DNA of 64,000 nucleotides from the NCBI RefSeq assembly GCF_014192915.1, contig NZ_JACHYN010000003.1, positions 62,001 through 126,000 of the forward strand, read 5' to 3'. Source of the stretch: Azospirillum sp. OGB3 (GTDB taxonomy: Bacteria > Pseudomonadota > Alphaproteobacteria > Azospirillales > Azospirillaceae). The position numbers and the translations under genes were made by a program. Shown here piece by piece: positions 17,607 through 26,284 of this stretch. The notes under the pieces are model-generated. The model had not been told where the DNA came from. It did not search any database and worked only from the letters and a program-made list of their open reading frames with translations. Numbering within the stretch: position 1 is the first letter of the stretch; every line of letters begins with the position of its first letter.

Positions 17607-18497
17607 TCAGCCGCCGTTGCCGAGGATCACCCTGTCCAGATAGTCGGCCAGCAGCGGGCCGTCCCCCAGCCCGAGCAGCAGCTTGGACGACACGTTGCCG
17701 TTCTCCGTCCGCAGGCCGGGAACCGCGGCGTGGCGTGCGAGGAAGCCATCCAGCGCGGCGTTCCAGACGGAGTCGGCGTTGCGGCAGAAGATCTTCGACA
17801 GCGAGAAATGCGGCACCTTGCGGAACGGACTGGAGAGGCGCTTTCCCTGGAACACCGCCGGCGGGTTGCCGAGGGTGCGGTAACGGGATTCCAGCGTCTT
17901 GCGGAAGCTCTGGAAGGTCGTCCCGCCGCTCTCCATGCCGATGGTGACGACCGGAATGCCGAGCAGGGCCACCGAGTCGGCGATCAGGCGGGCGTTCTCC
18001 TCCTGGTCGCGCCGGATGGCCTCGGCGAGCGCCGGATCGCCGCGCATCGCGTCATTCAGCCCCACCGTGCGCGGCGTGTGGAAGGAGCTTTTGTTCAGCA
18101 CCATCACCTTGCGGCGGAAGGAGCCGGCGCCGAAGATGCCGTCGAAGAAGCTGTGCGCCATCGCCCCGGCACGCCCCTGGACGCAGAGATAGACGGAGTG
18201 TTCGTACTCCCGGCGCCCCGGGTTGTCGCCGACCAGGATGAGTTCAGGCAGCATCCCGCCGCCGGTGGCGTAGGCGGTGAGATCGCCGTTTTCGACGAAC
18301 AGCGGCGACACGGAGTCCCGAAGGGCACGGACCCGCTCCCCGTGTTCGGCGACGCGGGTCCGGAACAGCGAAACCGCATCGGGGCGGGCGTCCACGGGCG
18401 GGACATCGCCCAGGATGACGGACAGATACCGCAACGCGGCCTCGTGGTCTGATGCCTCATGCTCCGTTGCCGCCGTGTCGATCGAGGATACCGCCAT
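17607..18497 (-). CDS. Conserved hypothetical protein, possibly uracil-DNA-glycosylase-like fold
   Basis: A 296-residue soluble protein that I cannot name with certainty. The segment LPELILVGDNPGRREYEHS resembles the first active-site loop of UDG-superfamily enzymes (G-x-N/D-P-G followed by E). VMVLNKSSFHTPRT sits where those enzymes have their second strand and loop. A later segment, VPHFSLSKIF, may replace the usual His-Pro-Ser loop. These are pattern resemblances only. The start used is the ATG at 18497 with AAGGGG seven bases upstream. It is divergent from dcd, whose product makes dUTP, which fits a uracil-related role but does not prove it. Confidence 0.6.
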   Translation of the reverse strand: MAVSSIDTAATEHEASDHEAALRYLSVILGDVPPVDARPDAVSLFRTRVAEHGERVRALRDSVSPLFVENGDLTAYATGGGMLPELILVGDNPGRREYEHSVYLCVQGRAGAMAHSFFDGIFGAGSFRRKVMVLNKSSFHTPRTVGLNDAMRGDPALAEAIRRDQEENARLIADSVALLGIPVVTIGMESGGTTFQSFRKTLESRYRTLGNPPAVFQGKRLSSPFRKVPHFSLSKIFCRNADSVWNAALDGFLARHAAVPGLRTENGNVSSKLLLGLGDGPLLADYLDRVILGNGG

Positions 18498-18636
18498 TCC
18501 CATTCCCCTTTGCAAAGCGGCCCCATCTAAGGGACTGGTGATTGTGTTGTCGAGAGGCGTCGATCCGGCTATAGAGTGCGCCAGGGAAGCGACCGGAGCC
18601 GCGCCGTTTGCGGGTTCGCCAGGAGGTTCGGAAGGA

Positions 18637-19221
18637 ATGAAGCTGTCAGACGTCGATATTCGCCGATACCTCGCCGAAGGACGCATCGAGATCGACCCGT
18701 TGCCGGCGGAGAGCCAGATCGGCGCCATGTCGGTCGATCTCCAGCTCGGGAATGCCTTCCAGGTCTTCCCGCCGGGCAAGGCGGCCTTCGTCGACCTCGC
18801 CCCGCCCGAGGGGCATCCCAGCCAGGTTCCCGACAAGCTGATGGACCGCGTCGAGGTTCCCGTCGGCGAGCCGTTCTTCCTGCATCCTGGCGAACTGGTG
18901 CTCGGCATCACCGTGCAGCGCATCGGCCTGCCCAACGACATCGCCGGCCGTCTCGACGGCCGCAGCAGCCTCGCCCGCCTGGGCCTGATGGTGCACGCCA
19001 CCGCGCACACCATCGATCCGGGCTGGAACGGCCGCATCACGCTGGAATTCTTCAACTGCGGACGGCTGCCGCTGGCGCTGCGCCCAGGCATGCGGATCTG
19101 CGCGCTCAGCTTTGAGACGCTGATGTCGCCGACTTCCAAGCCCTACGCCGCGCGCCCCGACGCCAAGTACCGCGACCAGCTCGACCCGCTGCCCAGCCGG
19201 ATCAACCTGGAACAGCCCTGA
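18637..19221 (+). CDS. dcd: dCTP deaminase
   Basis: Converts dCTP to dUTP, the precursor of dTMP after dUTPase action. The protein has 194 residues, as in E. coli. The N-terminus MKLSDVDIRRYLAEGRI, the substrate loop GRSSLARLGL, the segment TAHTIDPGWNGRITLEFFN with the catalytic Glu, and the C-terminal YRDQLDP tail are all characteristic. AGGAGG and GAAGGA precede the ATG at 18637. A strong intrinsic terminator follows 28 bases after the stop, so it is probably a single-gene transcript. Confidence 0.96.
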   Translation: MKLSDVDIRRYLAEGRIEIDPLPAESQIGAMSVDLQLGNAFQVFPPGKAAFVDLAPPEGHPSQVPDKLMDRVEVPVGEPFFLHPGELVLGITVQRIGLPNDIAGRLDGRSSLARLGLMVHATAHTIDPGWNGRITLEFFNCGRLPLALRPGMRICALSFETLMSPTSKPYAARPDAKYRDQLDPLPSRINLEQP

Positions 19222-19249
19222 GGGCTGGTCTCCGAAGACCGATGTTGAA

Positions 19250-19279
19250 AAGGCGCCCCGCTTCCGGGGCGCCTTTTTT
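19250..19279 (+). terminator. Rho-independent terminator after dcd
   Basis: AAGGCGCCCC and GGGGCGCCTT form a perfect 10-bp stem around GCTTCC-type loop bases, followed by a run of T. This is a textbook intrinsic terminator for the rightward dcd transcript. Confidence 0.9.
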
Positions 19280-19304
19280 CATGCGGCGTGAGGCGGGCGG
19301 ATCC

Positions 19305-19733
19305 TCACCCGGGCTCCCACCCCTCCGGCGCCATCTCGAAACCGGCGAACTCGAAGGCGGGGGAGACGGTGCAGCCGACCAGAACCCAGCCCGCCACCGG
19401 CCGCGCCGCCTGCCACGCGTGCGCCGGAACGACCCCCTGCGGGCGCTGGCCGCCCGCGAGGTCCATCCCCAGCACCAGCCGCTCCACCGACCGCCCGTCG
19501 GCGGAGATGGACAGCTCCAGCGCTCCGCCGGCGTGCCAGTGCCACATCTCGACCGCGTCCACCCGGTGCCAGTGGGAGCGCTCGCCCGCCTGAAGCAGGT
19601 AATGGATGCCGGTCTTGACCCCGCGCCCGCCGCCCGGCGGGGCGTCCCGGAAGGTCTCCACATAGTGGCCGCCTTCCGGGTGGGGCTGCATGCCCAGCGT
19701 CGCGATGATGCGCTCGGGCGTCAGGGCCTCCAT
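19305..19733 (-). CDS. DUF985 cupin-fold protein
   Basis: A 142-residue cupin of the DUF985 (cupin_5) family. The N-terminal LTPERIIATLGMQPHPEGGHYVETFR is the family signature. The middle holds SHWHRVDAVEMWHWHAG, a histidine-rich cupin strand that could bind metal. The segment VLGMDLAGGQRPQGVVPAHAWQAA closes the barrel. AGGGAGGG is eight bases upstream of the ATG at 19733. The gene follows a GST gene after 26 bases, so the two may be cotranscribed. Family members have no firmly established reaction. Confidence 0.87.
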   Translation of the reverse strand: MEALTPERIIATLGMQPHPEGGHYVETFRDAPPGGGRGVKTGIHYLLQAGERSHWHRVDAVEMWHWHAGGALELSISADGRSVERLVLGMDLAGGQRPQGVVPAHAWQAARPVAGWVLVGCTVSPAFEFAGFEMAPEGWEPG

Positions 19734-19759
19734 GGCGTTGCCCTCCCTTGCGCCGGCCG

Positions 19760-20365
19760 TCACGCCGGAGGCGGCGCGGTGCGGCGGAAGCTGTCGAGGT
19801 CGGAGGCCGAGGCGAACCACGCCGCCAGCTCCGGACGGCCCGCCCGCCAGTTCTCGTGCCCGAAGCGGAAGTCGAGGTAGCCGAGCGCCACCAGGATGGA
19901 CAGCGTGCCGATGGTCAGCGTGCCATCGAGGGCCGGCGCCTCCGCCTCCAGCACGTCGAGCGCGCGGGCCACGGCGCGGCGCTGGCGGTCCGCCCAGGTT
20001 TCGGAGCGCTCGCCGTCCGGCCGCTGAAGCTCCAGGCGGCGCAGGATGGCGGCGTCGCAGATGCCGTCGGCCAGGGCCTGCTGGCGCAACGCCGTCCAGC
20101 GCGCCGGGCCGGCGGCCGGGAACAGGCGCGGGCCGTCGTGCAGCGAGTCCAGATACTCGGCGATCACCGGGCTGTCGTAGAGCGCCGAGCCGTCGTCCAG
20201 GATCAGGGCCGGCACCTTGCCCAGCGGGTTGTCCGCCGGCAGGTCGGTGTCGGGCGCCCAGGCGTTGGTCGCCTGCTTCTCGACCGTCGAGTCCAGCCCG
20301 CATTCGATGAGGACCATCGCGACCTTGCGGACGTAGGGCGAGGTCGGGCTCCAGCGCAGCTTCAT
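19760..20365 (-). CDS. Glutathione S-transferase family protein
   Basis: A 201-residue GST-fold protein. The thioredoxin-like N-terminal domain (MKLRWSPTSPYVRKVAMVLI) carries a serine-proline pair at the active-site position; the glutathione-binding NPLGKVPAL and DSPVIAEYLD motifs follow near residues 45-70. The C-terminal domain is all-helical, with LTIGTLSILVALGYLDFRFG matching the conserved N-capping region. GGAGGAGA precedes the ATG at 20365. Specific substrate is unknown. GloB, another glutathione-dependent enzyme, is the next gene upstream on the same strand, 70 bases away. Confidence 0.88.
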   Translation of the reverse strand: MKLRWSPTSPYVRKVAMVLIECGLDSTVEKQATNAWAPDTDLPADNPLGKVPALILDDGSALYDSPVIAEYLDSLHDGPRLFPAAGPARWTALRQQALADGICDAAILRRLELQRPDGERSETWADRQRRAVARALDVLEAEAPALDGTLTIGTLSILVALGYLDFRFGHENWRAGRPELAAWFASASDLDSFRRTAPPPA

Positions 20366-20435
20366 GAAAATCTCTCCTCCCGTTTTGTGGGCGTCAGCGT
20401 AGCGCGACGGCACGCGGTCTTAAAAGCGCTCCGTC

Positions 20436-21197
20436 CTAAAAGCGGTCCTTGCGGCCCCGAATCTCGGCGAAGACCGCCACCGGGTCGGCCCCGGCCATGC
20501 CGAGGGAGGCCTGGACCTCCGGCGAGTCGGCGCGCAGGAAGGGGTTGGTGGCCTTCTCGACGCCCAGCGTGGAGGGGATGGTCGGCTCCCCGCGCTCGCG
20601 CTGCGCGGCGATCTCCGCCGCGCGGGCCTTCAGGGCGGCGTTGTCCGGCTCCACCGTCACGGCGAAGCGGGCGTTGGACAGGGTGTATTCATGGCCGCAA
20701 TAGATTCGCGTGTCGTCCGGCAGGCCGCGCAGCTTGATCAGAGAGGCCCACATCTGGGCCGGCGTGCCCTCGAACAGCCGCCCACAGCCGAGCGCGAACA
20801 GCGTGTCGCCGCTGAACAGCGACTTGGCCTCGGGAAACCAGAAGGCGATGTGGCCGGAGGTGTGGCCGGGGACGAAAAACACGTGCGCGGTGTACGATCC
20901 GAACGAAATGGTCTCGCCTTCGCCCAGACACGTCTCCATATCGGGAATGCGGGCGACGTCGGCGCGCGGTCCGATCACGTCGGCGCCATAGCGCGCCTTC
21001 AGCGCGTGGTTGCCGCCGATGTGGTCGTTGTGGTGGTGGGTGTTGAAGATGTGCGTCAGCGTCCAGCCGCGGCGCTCCAGCTCCGCCAGCACGGGCTGTG
21101 CGTCGCCGGGGTCGACGACGCCCACGGCGCCGCTGGCCGGGTCGCGCAGGAGGTAGATGTAGTTGTCGTTGAACGCCGGAATCAGGTGGATGTCCAT
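20436..21197 (-). CDS. gloB: Hydroxyacylglutathione hydrolase (glyoxalase II)
   Basis: Hydrolyses S-lactoylglutathione to D-lactate and glutathione in methylglyoxal detoxification. The 253-residue length matches the family. The binuclear metal site is seen in NTHHHNDHIGG (His54, His56, Asp58, His59) and continues with FVPGHTSGHI and SGDTLFALGCGR. The C-terminal substrate domain contains IYCGHEYTLSNARFA and ends EIRGRKDRF. GGGAGGG lies upstream of the ATG. It is divergent from a methyltransferase gene; this gloB/methyltransferase pairing is common in alphaproteobacteria. Confidence 0.95.
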   Translation of the reverse strand: MDIHLIPAFNDNYIYLLRDPASGAVGVVDPGDAQPVLAELERRGWTLTHIFNTHHHNDHIGGNHALKARYGADVIGPRADVARIPDMETCLGEGETISFGSYTAHVFFVPGHTSGHIAFWFPEAKSLFSGDTLFALGCGRLFEGTPAQMWASLIKLRGLPDDTRIYCGHEYTLSNARFAVTVEPDNAALKARAAEIAAQRERGEPTIPSTLGVEKATNPFLRADSPEVQASLGMAGADPVAVFAEIRGRKDRF

Positions 21198-21251
21198 GGG
21201 CTTGGGCCCTCCCGCATGAATGGACGTTTGATCGAAACGTGATAGCCTGGG

Positions 21252-22034
21252 ATGACCATGTACACCGATATCGTCGATCTTCGTGAATTCTACGAGTCCG
21301 GGCTTGGTCAGGCGGCGCGGCGGATGATCCGCCGGCGCATCCGCACGATCTGGCCCGACCTGCGCGGCCAGATCGTTCTGGGGGTCGGCTACACGACGCC
21401 GTATCTGCAACCCTTCCGCGACGAGGCGGAGCGGGTGTTCTCGATCATGCCGGCGACCCAGGGCGTGACCTTCTGGCCGCCGGGCGGGCCGGGGCTGGTG
21501 GCGCTGGGCGACGAGGCGGACCTGCCGCTGGCCGACATGTCGGTGGACCGTGTGCTGCTCGTCCACGGGCTGGAAGGGACGGAGCAGCTCCGCCCGATGA
21601 TGCGGGAGATCTGGCGTGTGCTGGCCGGCGGCGGGCGGGTGCTGGTGGTGGTGCCGAACCGCCGCGGCCTGTGGGCGCGGGCCGACTGGACGCCCTTCGG
21701 CCATGGCTTTCCCTATTCGGCCTCGCAACTGAAGCAGGTGCTTCGCGACACCATGTTCGTGCCGGAGCGCACGGGGCACGCCCTGTTCCTGCCGCCGCTG
21801 CGCTCCCGCTTCCTGATGAAGACCGCCCCGGCCTGGGAGGAGGTCGGCTGCCGCTGGTTCAAGGCCTTCGCCGGGGTCACGATGATCGAGGCGTCGAAGC
21901 AGATCTTCGCCGGGGTGTCGCGCAAGACCCAGCAGCCGGCCAAGCGCCGCCTGATCGTGCCGCTTCCCGGCGGCGCGGCCCCGGCCCGCCGCCCGGCGGG
22001 GTCCGGCGCGTGGCGGGTGTCGGAGGAACCGTAA
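21252..22034 (+). CDS. SAM-dependent methyltransferase-domain protein
   Basis: A 260-residue class I methyltransferase-like protein. The motif I region is GQIVLGVGYTTPYLQPF, weaker than the canonical E/DxGxGxG. The motif after it, DRVLLVHGLEGTEQLRPMMREIWRVLAGGGRVLVVVPN, fits the Methyltransf_11 pattern with the usual proline-rich loop. The C-terminus is basic and proline-rich. The substrate is unknown. Two ATGs, at 21252 and 21258, are close; either could be used. It is transcribed away from gloB across 54 bases. Confidence 0.8.
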   Translation: MTMYTDIVDLREFYESGLGQAARRMIRRRIRTIWPDLRGQIVLGVGYTTPYLQPFRDEAERVFSIMPATQGVTFWPPGGPGLVALGDEADLPLADMSVDRVLLVHGLEGTEQLRPMMREIWRVLAGGGRVLVVVPNRRGLWARADWTPFGHGFPYSASQLKQVLRDTMFVPERTGHALFLPPLRSRFLMKTAPAWEEVGCRWFKAFAGVTMIEASKQIFAGVSRKTQQPAKRRLIVPLPGGAAPARRPAGSGAWRVSEEP

Positions 22035-22095
22035 GCCTTGCTCCGGGGCCGTTGCGGTTTGTAACCTTCCGGTTCACCGCAGCGGATCGGACCCC

Positions 22096-22659
22096 ATGGC
22101 GAAGGCGAGCGTTCTCATCGTCCCCGGACTCGGCAATTCCGGTCCGGACCACTGGCAAAGCTGGTTGCAGCGACGCCACCCATCCTTCACGCGGGTCGAG
22201 CAGGCCGACTGGGACGCGCCGGTCCTGGAGGATTGGGTGCGGTCGCTGGAGGAGGCTGTGACCGCCGCCGCCGCGCCGGTGGTTCTGGTCGCCCACAGCC
22301 TGGGCTGCATGGCGGTGGCCCATTGGGGCGTGCGCAACGGGTCGTCGGTCGGCAAGGTCGCCGCCGCCCTGCTGGTCGCCCCGCCCGACGTCGAGTCGGC
22401 GGAGCACACGCCGCCGGAAGTCCACGGCTTCGCCCCGGTGCCCAGCGATCCGCTGCCCTTTCGCACGGTGGTACTAGCCAGCCGCAACGACCCATACGCC
22501 ACGATCGCGCGCTCCTGCGGCTTCGCGGTCGGGTGGGGCGCCGACTTCATCGACGGCGGCGACCTCGACCATATCAACACCGCCGCCGGATACGGTCCCT
22601 GGCCGGACGGCGAACGGCTCGTGCTCGATCTGCTGCGCGCGGTGGGCAGCGGCGCTTGA
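22096..22659 (+). CDS. RBBP9/YdeN-type alpha/beta hydrolase
   Basis: A 187-residue small serine hydrolase. It opens with VLIVPGLGNSGPDHWQSWLQ, the family N-terminus. The nucleophile elbow is AHSLGCMAVAHW. The Asp and His of the triad are probably in VVLASRNDPYA and GDLDHINTAAGYGPW. The natural substrate of these proteins is unknown; they are annotated as esterase or serine hydrolase. It follows the methyltransferase by 61 bases and converges on the PRC-barrel-like gene, leaving only four bases between the stops. Confidence 0.87.
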   Translation: MAKASVLIVPGLGNSGPDHWQSWLQRRHPSFTRVEQADWDAPVLEDWVRSLEEAVTAAAAPVVLVAHSLGCMAVAHWGVRNGSSVGKVAAALLVAPPDVESAEHTPPEVHGFAPVPSDPLPFRTVVLASRNDPYATIARSCGFAVGWGADFIDGGDLDHINTAAGYGPWPDGERLVLDLLRAVGSGA

Positions 22660-22663
22660 GCCG

Positions 22664-23233
22664 TCACTGCGGCTGGCCGGTCACCGTCTTCACGCCCTCG
22701 CCATAGGTAAATTCCGGCGCCCGCGCGAGTTCGGAAGCCGGGAGGTCCAGCGTCGGCGGCGTCGAGCCGTCGGCACCGGCCGCCGCGCCCGCGATGTCGG
22801 TGCGCAGCATGCTGACCGGCAGGGACCGCAGCTTGCCGTCCGCCCCGCTGCCCTCTGCGGGGGCCAGCACGATCCGCTCGATCGAGGCCGCGCTGCCGTC
22901 CAGCGTGAAGTCCTTGATGGAGCCCCCGGGCTGGCCGTCGCGGGTCCGCACCTCCTTGCCGATCAGGGTCCGCGCTTCCTCCGGGGTCAGCAGATGGGGA
23001 ATCGCCGCGACCGAGGGGGCAGCGCGCTTCATCTCGTCGGAAGGCGCATCGCCGCCGAGCCCCTCCTGCGAGGCCGCGGGCGGGGTGGCCGGGGTGTCGT
23101 CCGGCCGCGGCGCCGTCATCAGCGGGGGGCGCGCGGCGTCCGGTGACGCCATCGGCGTTTGCGCCGACGCGGCGCCGGACAGCAGCAGGGCGGCGGCCGA
23201 TGCGGCCAGGATGGAAGAGGGGACGAGGCGCAT
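22664..23233 (-). CDS. Exported protein with PRC-barrel-like domain
   Basis: A 189-residue protein with a signal peptide (MRLVPSSILAASAAALLLSG, cleaved likely after ASAQ near residue 25). A disordered proline/alanine-rich stretch runs to about residue 80. A PRC-barrel-like domain follows (LIGKEVRTRDGQPGGSIKDF, then IERIVLAPAEG, then RSLPVSMLR). The acidic and small-residue C-terminus has no clear motif. Such proteins are common in rhizobiales and Azospirillum and are thought to be periplasmic; their function is unknown. GGGAG lies upstream of the ATG at 23233. Confidence 0.7.
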   Translation of the reverse strand: MRLVPSSILAASAAALLLSGAASAQTPMASPDAARPPLMTAPRPDDTPATPPAASQEGLGGDAPSDEMKRAAPSVAAIPHLLTPEEARTLIGKEVRTRDGQPGGSIKDFTLDGSAASIERIVLAPAEGSGADGKLRSLPVSMLRTDIAGAAAGADGSTPPTLDLPASELARAPEFTYGEGVKTVTGQPQ

Positions 23234-23330
23234 AGTGCGAAGCTCCCGCTGACGGTTGTTGAACGGACCTTGTCTGTTCAACAGCGCCAGCGGGGCAGGG
23301 GTTGCATCGCCGGCAAGCGGCGGGGGCCGG

Positions 23331-23990
23331 TCAGTCCCGGCGCAGCAGGAAGACGCCCTGCTCGCCCAGCAGGTTGGCCAGCCCGGAATGGGCGTGGCCG
23401 GTGACCCGGCCGGTGCGGTTGACGATCATGCAGCGCTCGATGCGGATGCCCATCTCCTCCGCCAGGACGACGAAGTCCTTGATGGTGCAGAAATGGATGT
23501 TGGGCGTTTCCCACCACTGGTAGCCCAGCTTCTCCGTCACCGGCATGCGCCCGGTCAGCAGGAGCTGCACCCGGATGCGCCAGTAGCCGAAGTTGGGGAC
23601 CGACACGATGGCCCGGCGCCCGATGCGGGTCATCGTCTCCAGCACCGTCCGCGGCTCGCGCATCGCCTGGAGGGTCTGGCTGAGGATCACGTAATCGAAG
23701 GCGCCCGGCGGGTAGTCCTTCAGGTCGGTCTCGGCGTCGCCCTGGATGACCGACAGGCCCTGCGCCACGCACTGGTGCACGCCGTCCATCGACAGCTCGA
23801 TCCCGCGCCCGTCCACCCCCTTTTGACGCGACAGGAAGGCGAGCAGGGCGCCGTCGCCGCAGCCGACGTCGAGCACGCGGCTGCCCGGTTCCACCATCTC
23901 CGCGATCAGCTTGAGGTCGGAGCGGATGCCGGTGCCGGAGGCGATGCTGGCGGAGGCTTGCTTGTCGTCGAGGGGGCTCATGGCCGGCAT
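23331..23990 (-). CDS. metW: Methionine biosynthesis protein MetW
   Basis: A 219-residue methyltransferase-fold protein of the MetW family. RSDLKLIAEMVEPGSRVLDVGCGDGALL gives the family N-terminus and motif I. FDYVILSQTLQAMREP and VSVPNFGYWRIRVQLLLTGRMPVTE are hallmark segments. MetW works with MetX in methionine synthesis in many proteobacteria. The frame begins two bases after the end of metX; either ATG 23990 or ATG 23981 may be used. Translation is probably coupled to metX. Confidence 0.93.
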   Translation of the reverse strand: MPAMSPLDDKQASASIASGTGIRSDLKLIAEMVEPGSRVLDVGCGDGALLAFLSRQKGVDGRGIELSMDGVHQCVAQGLSVIQGDAETDLKDYPPGAFDYVILSQTLQAMREPRTVLETMTRIGRRAIVSVPNFGYWRIRVQLLLTGRMPVTEKLGYQWWETPNIHFCTIKDFVVLAEEMGIRIERCMIVNRTGRVTGHAHSGLANLLGEQGVFLLRRD

Positions 23991-23991
23991 G

Positions 23992-25203
23992 TCATGGTCT
24001 GGAGGGTCGTGTCAGGCCGCGGTGCTCGGCGCAGCCGTCCAGGAAGCCGCGGATCACCTGATGGAATTCCGGCTCGTCGAGCAGGAAGGAGTCGTGGCCC
24101 TTGTCGGTGCGGATTTCCACGAAGCTGACGTTGGCGGCCACCGCGTTCAGCGCGTGCACGATGGCCCGCGATTCGGAGGTCGGGAACAGCCAGTCGCTGG
24201 AGAAGCTGGCCAGGCAGAAGCGCACCGGCGTGCCCTTGCCGTCCTTGCGGAAGGCGTTGGACAGGGTGCCGCCCCCGTAATCCGCGGCGAGGTCGAAATA
24301 GTCCATCGCCCGCGTGATGTAGAGGTAGGAGTTGGCGTCGAACCGCTCGACGAAGGTGATGCCCTGGTGGCGCAGATAGCTTTCCACCTGGAAATCGGCG
24401 TCGAAGCCGTAGGTGACGGTCTGGCGGTTCTGCAGGTTGCGCCCGAACTTGCGGTGCAGCGCCGGTTCCGACAGGTAGGTGATGTGCGCGGCCATGCGGG
24501 CCACCGCCAGCCCGCGGTGGGGGCGGGTGCCTTCCAGCAGGTAATTGCCGCCGGCCCAGTCCGGGTCGGCCATGATCGCCTGCCGGCCGACCTCGTGGAA
24601 GGCGATGTTCTGCGCCGAGTGGCGGGCCGCCGTGGCGATCGGCACCGCGGCGAAGACCGACTCCGGATAGGCGACGGCCCATTGCAGCACCTGCATGCCG
24701 CCCATCGAGCCGCCGATCACGCAGAAAAGCTGGTCGATCCCGAGATGCTCCACCAGCAGCTTCTGCGCGCGCACCATGTCGCCGATGGTGATGACGGGGA
24801 AGCCGAGGCCGTAGGGCTTGCCGGTCGCCGGGTCGGTCTCCTTCGGGCCGGTGGAGCCCATGCAGCCGCCGATGACGTTGGAGCAGATGACGAAATAGCG
24901 GTCGGTGTCGACCGGCTTGCCGGGTCCGACCAGCATCTCCCACCAGCCGGGCTTGCCGGTCACCGGATGCTGGTCGAGCACGTAATGGTCGCCGGTCAGG
25001 GCGTGGCAGATCAGGACGGCGTTCGACCGGTCGGCGTTCAGCGCGCCATAGGTCTGGTAGGCGACGTCGAAGGGACCCAGCTCCGCTCCGCTGTCCAGCC
25101 GCATGGGCCGGTCCACCCCGAGCGTGACCCGGTGGCCGGGCATCGTCGCGGGCTCGGCAGGCATGGCTGCAGACACGGCGGCGGCGGGGTTCGGCGCGGA
25201 CAT
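23992..25203 (-). CDS. metX: Homoserine O-acetyltransferase (MetX)
   Basis: Acylates L-homoserine using an acyl-CoA, the first committed step of methionine synthesis. The 403-residue alpha/beta hydrolase-fold protein has the nucleophile elbow GGSMGGMQ with Ser166. [13 protein letters not shown] upstream of it and the C-terminal [17 protein letters not shown], which carries the catalytic His, are family marks. Acetyl versus succinyl specificity cannot be read safely. GGAGG is upstream of the ATG, with somewhat long spacing. It is divergent from the chorismate mutase gene. I looked for a SAM riboswitch in the 145-base gap and did not see one. Confidence 0.94.
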   Translation of the reverse strand: MSAPNPAAAVSAAMPAEPATMPGHRVTLGVDRPMRLDSGAELGPFDVAYQTYGALNADRSNAVLICHALTGDHYVLDQHPVTGKPGWWEMLVGPGKPVDTDRYFVICSNVIGGCMGSTGPKETDPATGKPYGLGFPVITIGDMVRAQKLLVEHLGIDQLFCVIGGSMGGMQVLQWAVAYPESVFAAVPIATAARHSAQNIAFHEVGRQAIMADPDWAGGNYLLEGTRPHRGLAVARMAAHITYLSEPALHRKFGRNLQNRQTVTYGFDADFQVESYLRHQGITFVERFDANSYLYITRAMDYFDLAADYGGGTLSNAFRKDGKGTPVRFCLASFSSDWLFPTSESRAIVHALNAVAANVSFVEIRTDKGHDSFLLDEPEFHQVIRGFLDGCAEHRGLTRPSRP

Positions 25204-25348
25204 GACGGGTCGGGAGCCTCCGAAAAACGGGAGTTCATAGCTACGGATCGGCGGTTGGGAGTGTCAACGTTTTCTTTGATTTCGCGGCGCCTGCGGACTA
25301 CTACTATCCGGCTTTGGATTCGCCCTGGATTTGACGGTTTCCCGCCCC

Positions 25349-26260
25349 ATGCCTCCGCCCAAGTCCCCGCTCGACGATCTGCGCCGCGAGATCGATCACA
25401 TCGACGATACGATCCACGACCTGCTGATGCGCCGCGCGGCGGTGGTGGAGCGCGTCGGTGTCGTGAAAAGCCAGATCGAGGCCGCGGAAGGTCAGGTCAG
25501 CGGGAATCCCCAGACCCCGATCTACCTGCGCCCGGCGCGCGAGGCGGTCATCCTGCGCCGCCTGATGGCGCGCCACGCCGGCTCCTTCCCGGCGATGGCC
25601 GTCACCCGCATGTGGCGGGAGATGATCACCGCCTTCACCCGGCTCCAGGGTCCCTTCGCCGTCGCGGTCTACGCACCGGAGGACCGCCGTGGATTCTGGG
25701 ACGTGGCCCGAGACCATTTCGGCAGCGTCGTCCCGATGACCGCCGTCAACACCCCCGCTGCGGCCATCCGTGCGGTGTCGGAGGGCACGGCCACCGTCGG
25801 CGTCGTTCCCTACCCGGCGGAAGACGACGCGGACCCCTGGTGGCGCTTCCTGGTGTCGTCCGATGCGCGCACGCCGCGCGTGGTGGCGCGGCTGCCCTTC
25901 GCCGGGCGCGGCAACGCCCGCGGCGAGGACCGCGACGCGCTGGCCATCGCGCTGGTCCCGCACGAACCGACCGGGGACGACCGCACCCTCCTGGGGATCG
26001 AGCTGGGGCAGGACCTCAGCCGCGGCCGGCTCAAGGATCATCTGGAGACGAGCGGCCTCGCCCCGACCTATTTTTGCACCTGGCACGCCCGCGACCCGTC
26101 CGGACCGTCGATCCATCTGGTCGAGATCGCCGACTTCGTCGACCACACCGATCCGCGCCTGACCGCCTTCGCCGGCCGGCTGGGCGACATCCCGGTGCGG
26201 ATCAACATCGTGGGCGGCTACGCCGTCCCGCTCCATCTCTCCACCTCGTCTTTCCAATAA
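25349..26260 (+). CDS. Chorismate mutase with prephenate-dehydratase-like C-terminal region
   Basis: About 303 residues. The N-terminal 90 form an AroQ-class chorismate mutase: LDDLRREIDHIDDTIHDLLM, RRAAVVERVGVVKSQIE and LRPAREAVILRRLMARHAG carry the expected Arg, Lys and Glu positions. It converts chorismate to prephenate for Phe and Tyr synthesis. The C-terminal 200 residues resemble a periplasmic-binding-like prephenate dehydratase or ACT-like region (FAVAVYAPEDRRGFWDVARDHFG, AAAIRAVSEGTATVGVVPY), but I see no TRF dehydratase motif. The start is uncertain: ATG 25349 or TTG 25331, neither with a strong ribosome-binding site. hisC follows after 24 bases. Confidence 0.82.
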   Translation: MPPPKSPLDDLRREIDHIDDTIHDLLMRRAAVVERVGVVKSQIEAAEGQVSGNPQTPIYLRPAREAVILRRLMARHAGSFPAMAVTRMWREMITAFTRLQGPFAVAVYAPEDRRGFWDVARDHFGSVVPMTAVNTPAAAIRAVSEGTATVGVVPYPAEDDADPWWRFLVSSDARTPRVVARLPFAGRGNARGEDRDALAIALVPHEPTGDDRTLLGIELGQDLSRGRLKDHLETSGLAPTYFCTWHARDPSGPSIHLVEIADFVDHTDPRLTAFAGRLGDIPVRINIVGGYAVPLHLSTSSFQ

Positions 26261-26284
26261 TGCCCGCAAGGTCTGAGACCTGAC

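Noticed and set aside
18498..19139. Upstream extension of the UDG-like frame across dcd
   Set aside because: It runs antisense through dcd and lacks protein-like composition; the ATG at 18497 is well placed.
23257..23283. TGTTGAAC / GTTCAACA inverted repeat upstream of the PRC-barrel-like gene
   Set aside because: Only eight base pairs around an 11-base loop and no further support; it could be chance or a weak hairpin.
25204..25348. Possible SAM riboswitch ahead of metX
   Set aside because: The gap was searched for the pseudoknot pattern of SAM-II and for SAM-I helices; nothing convincing was seen.
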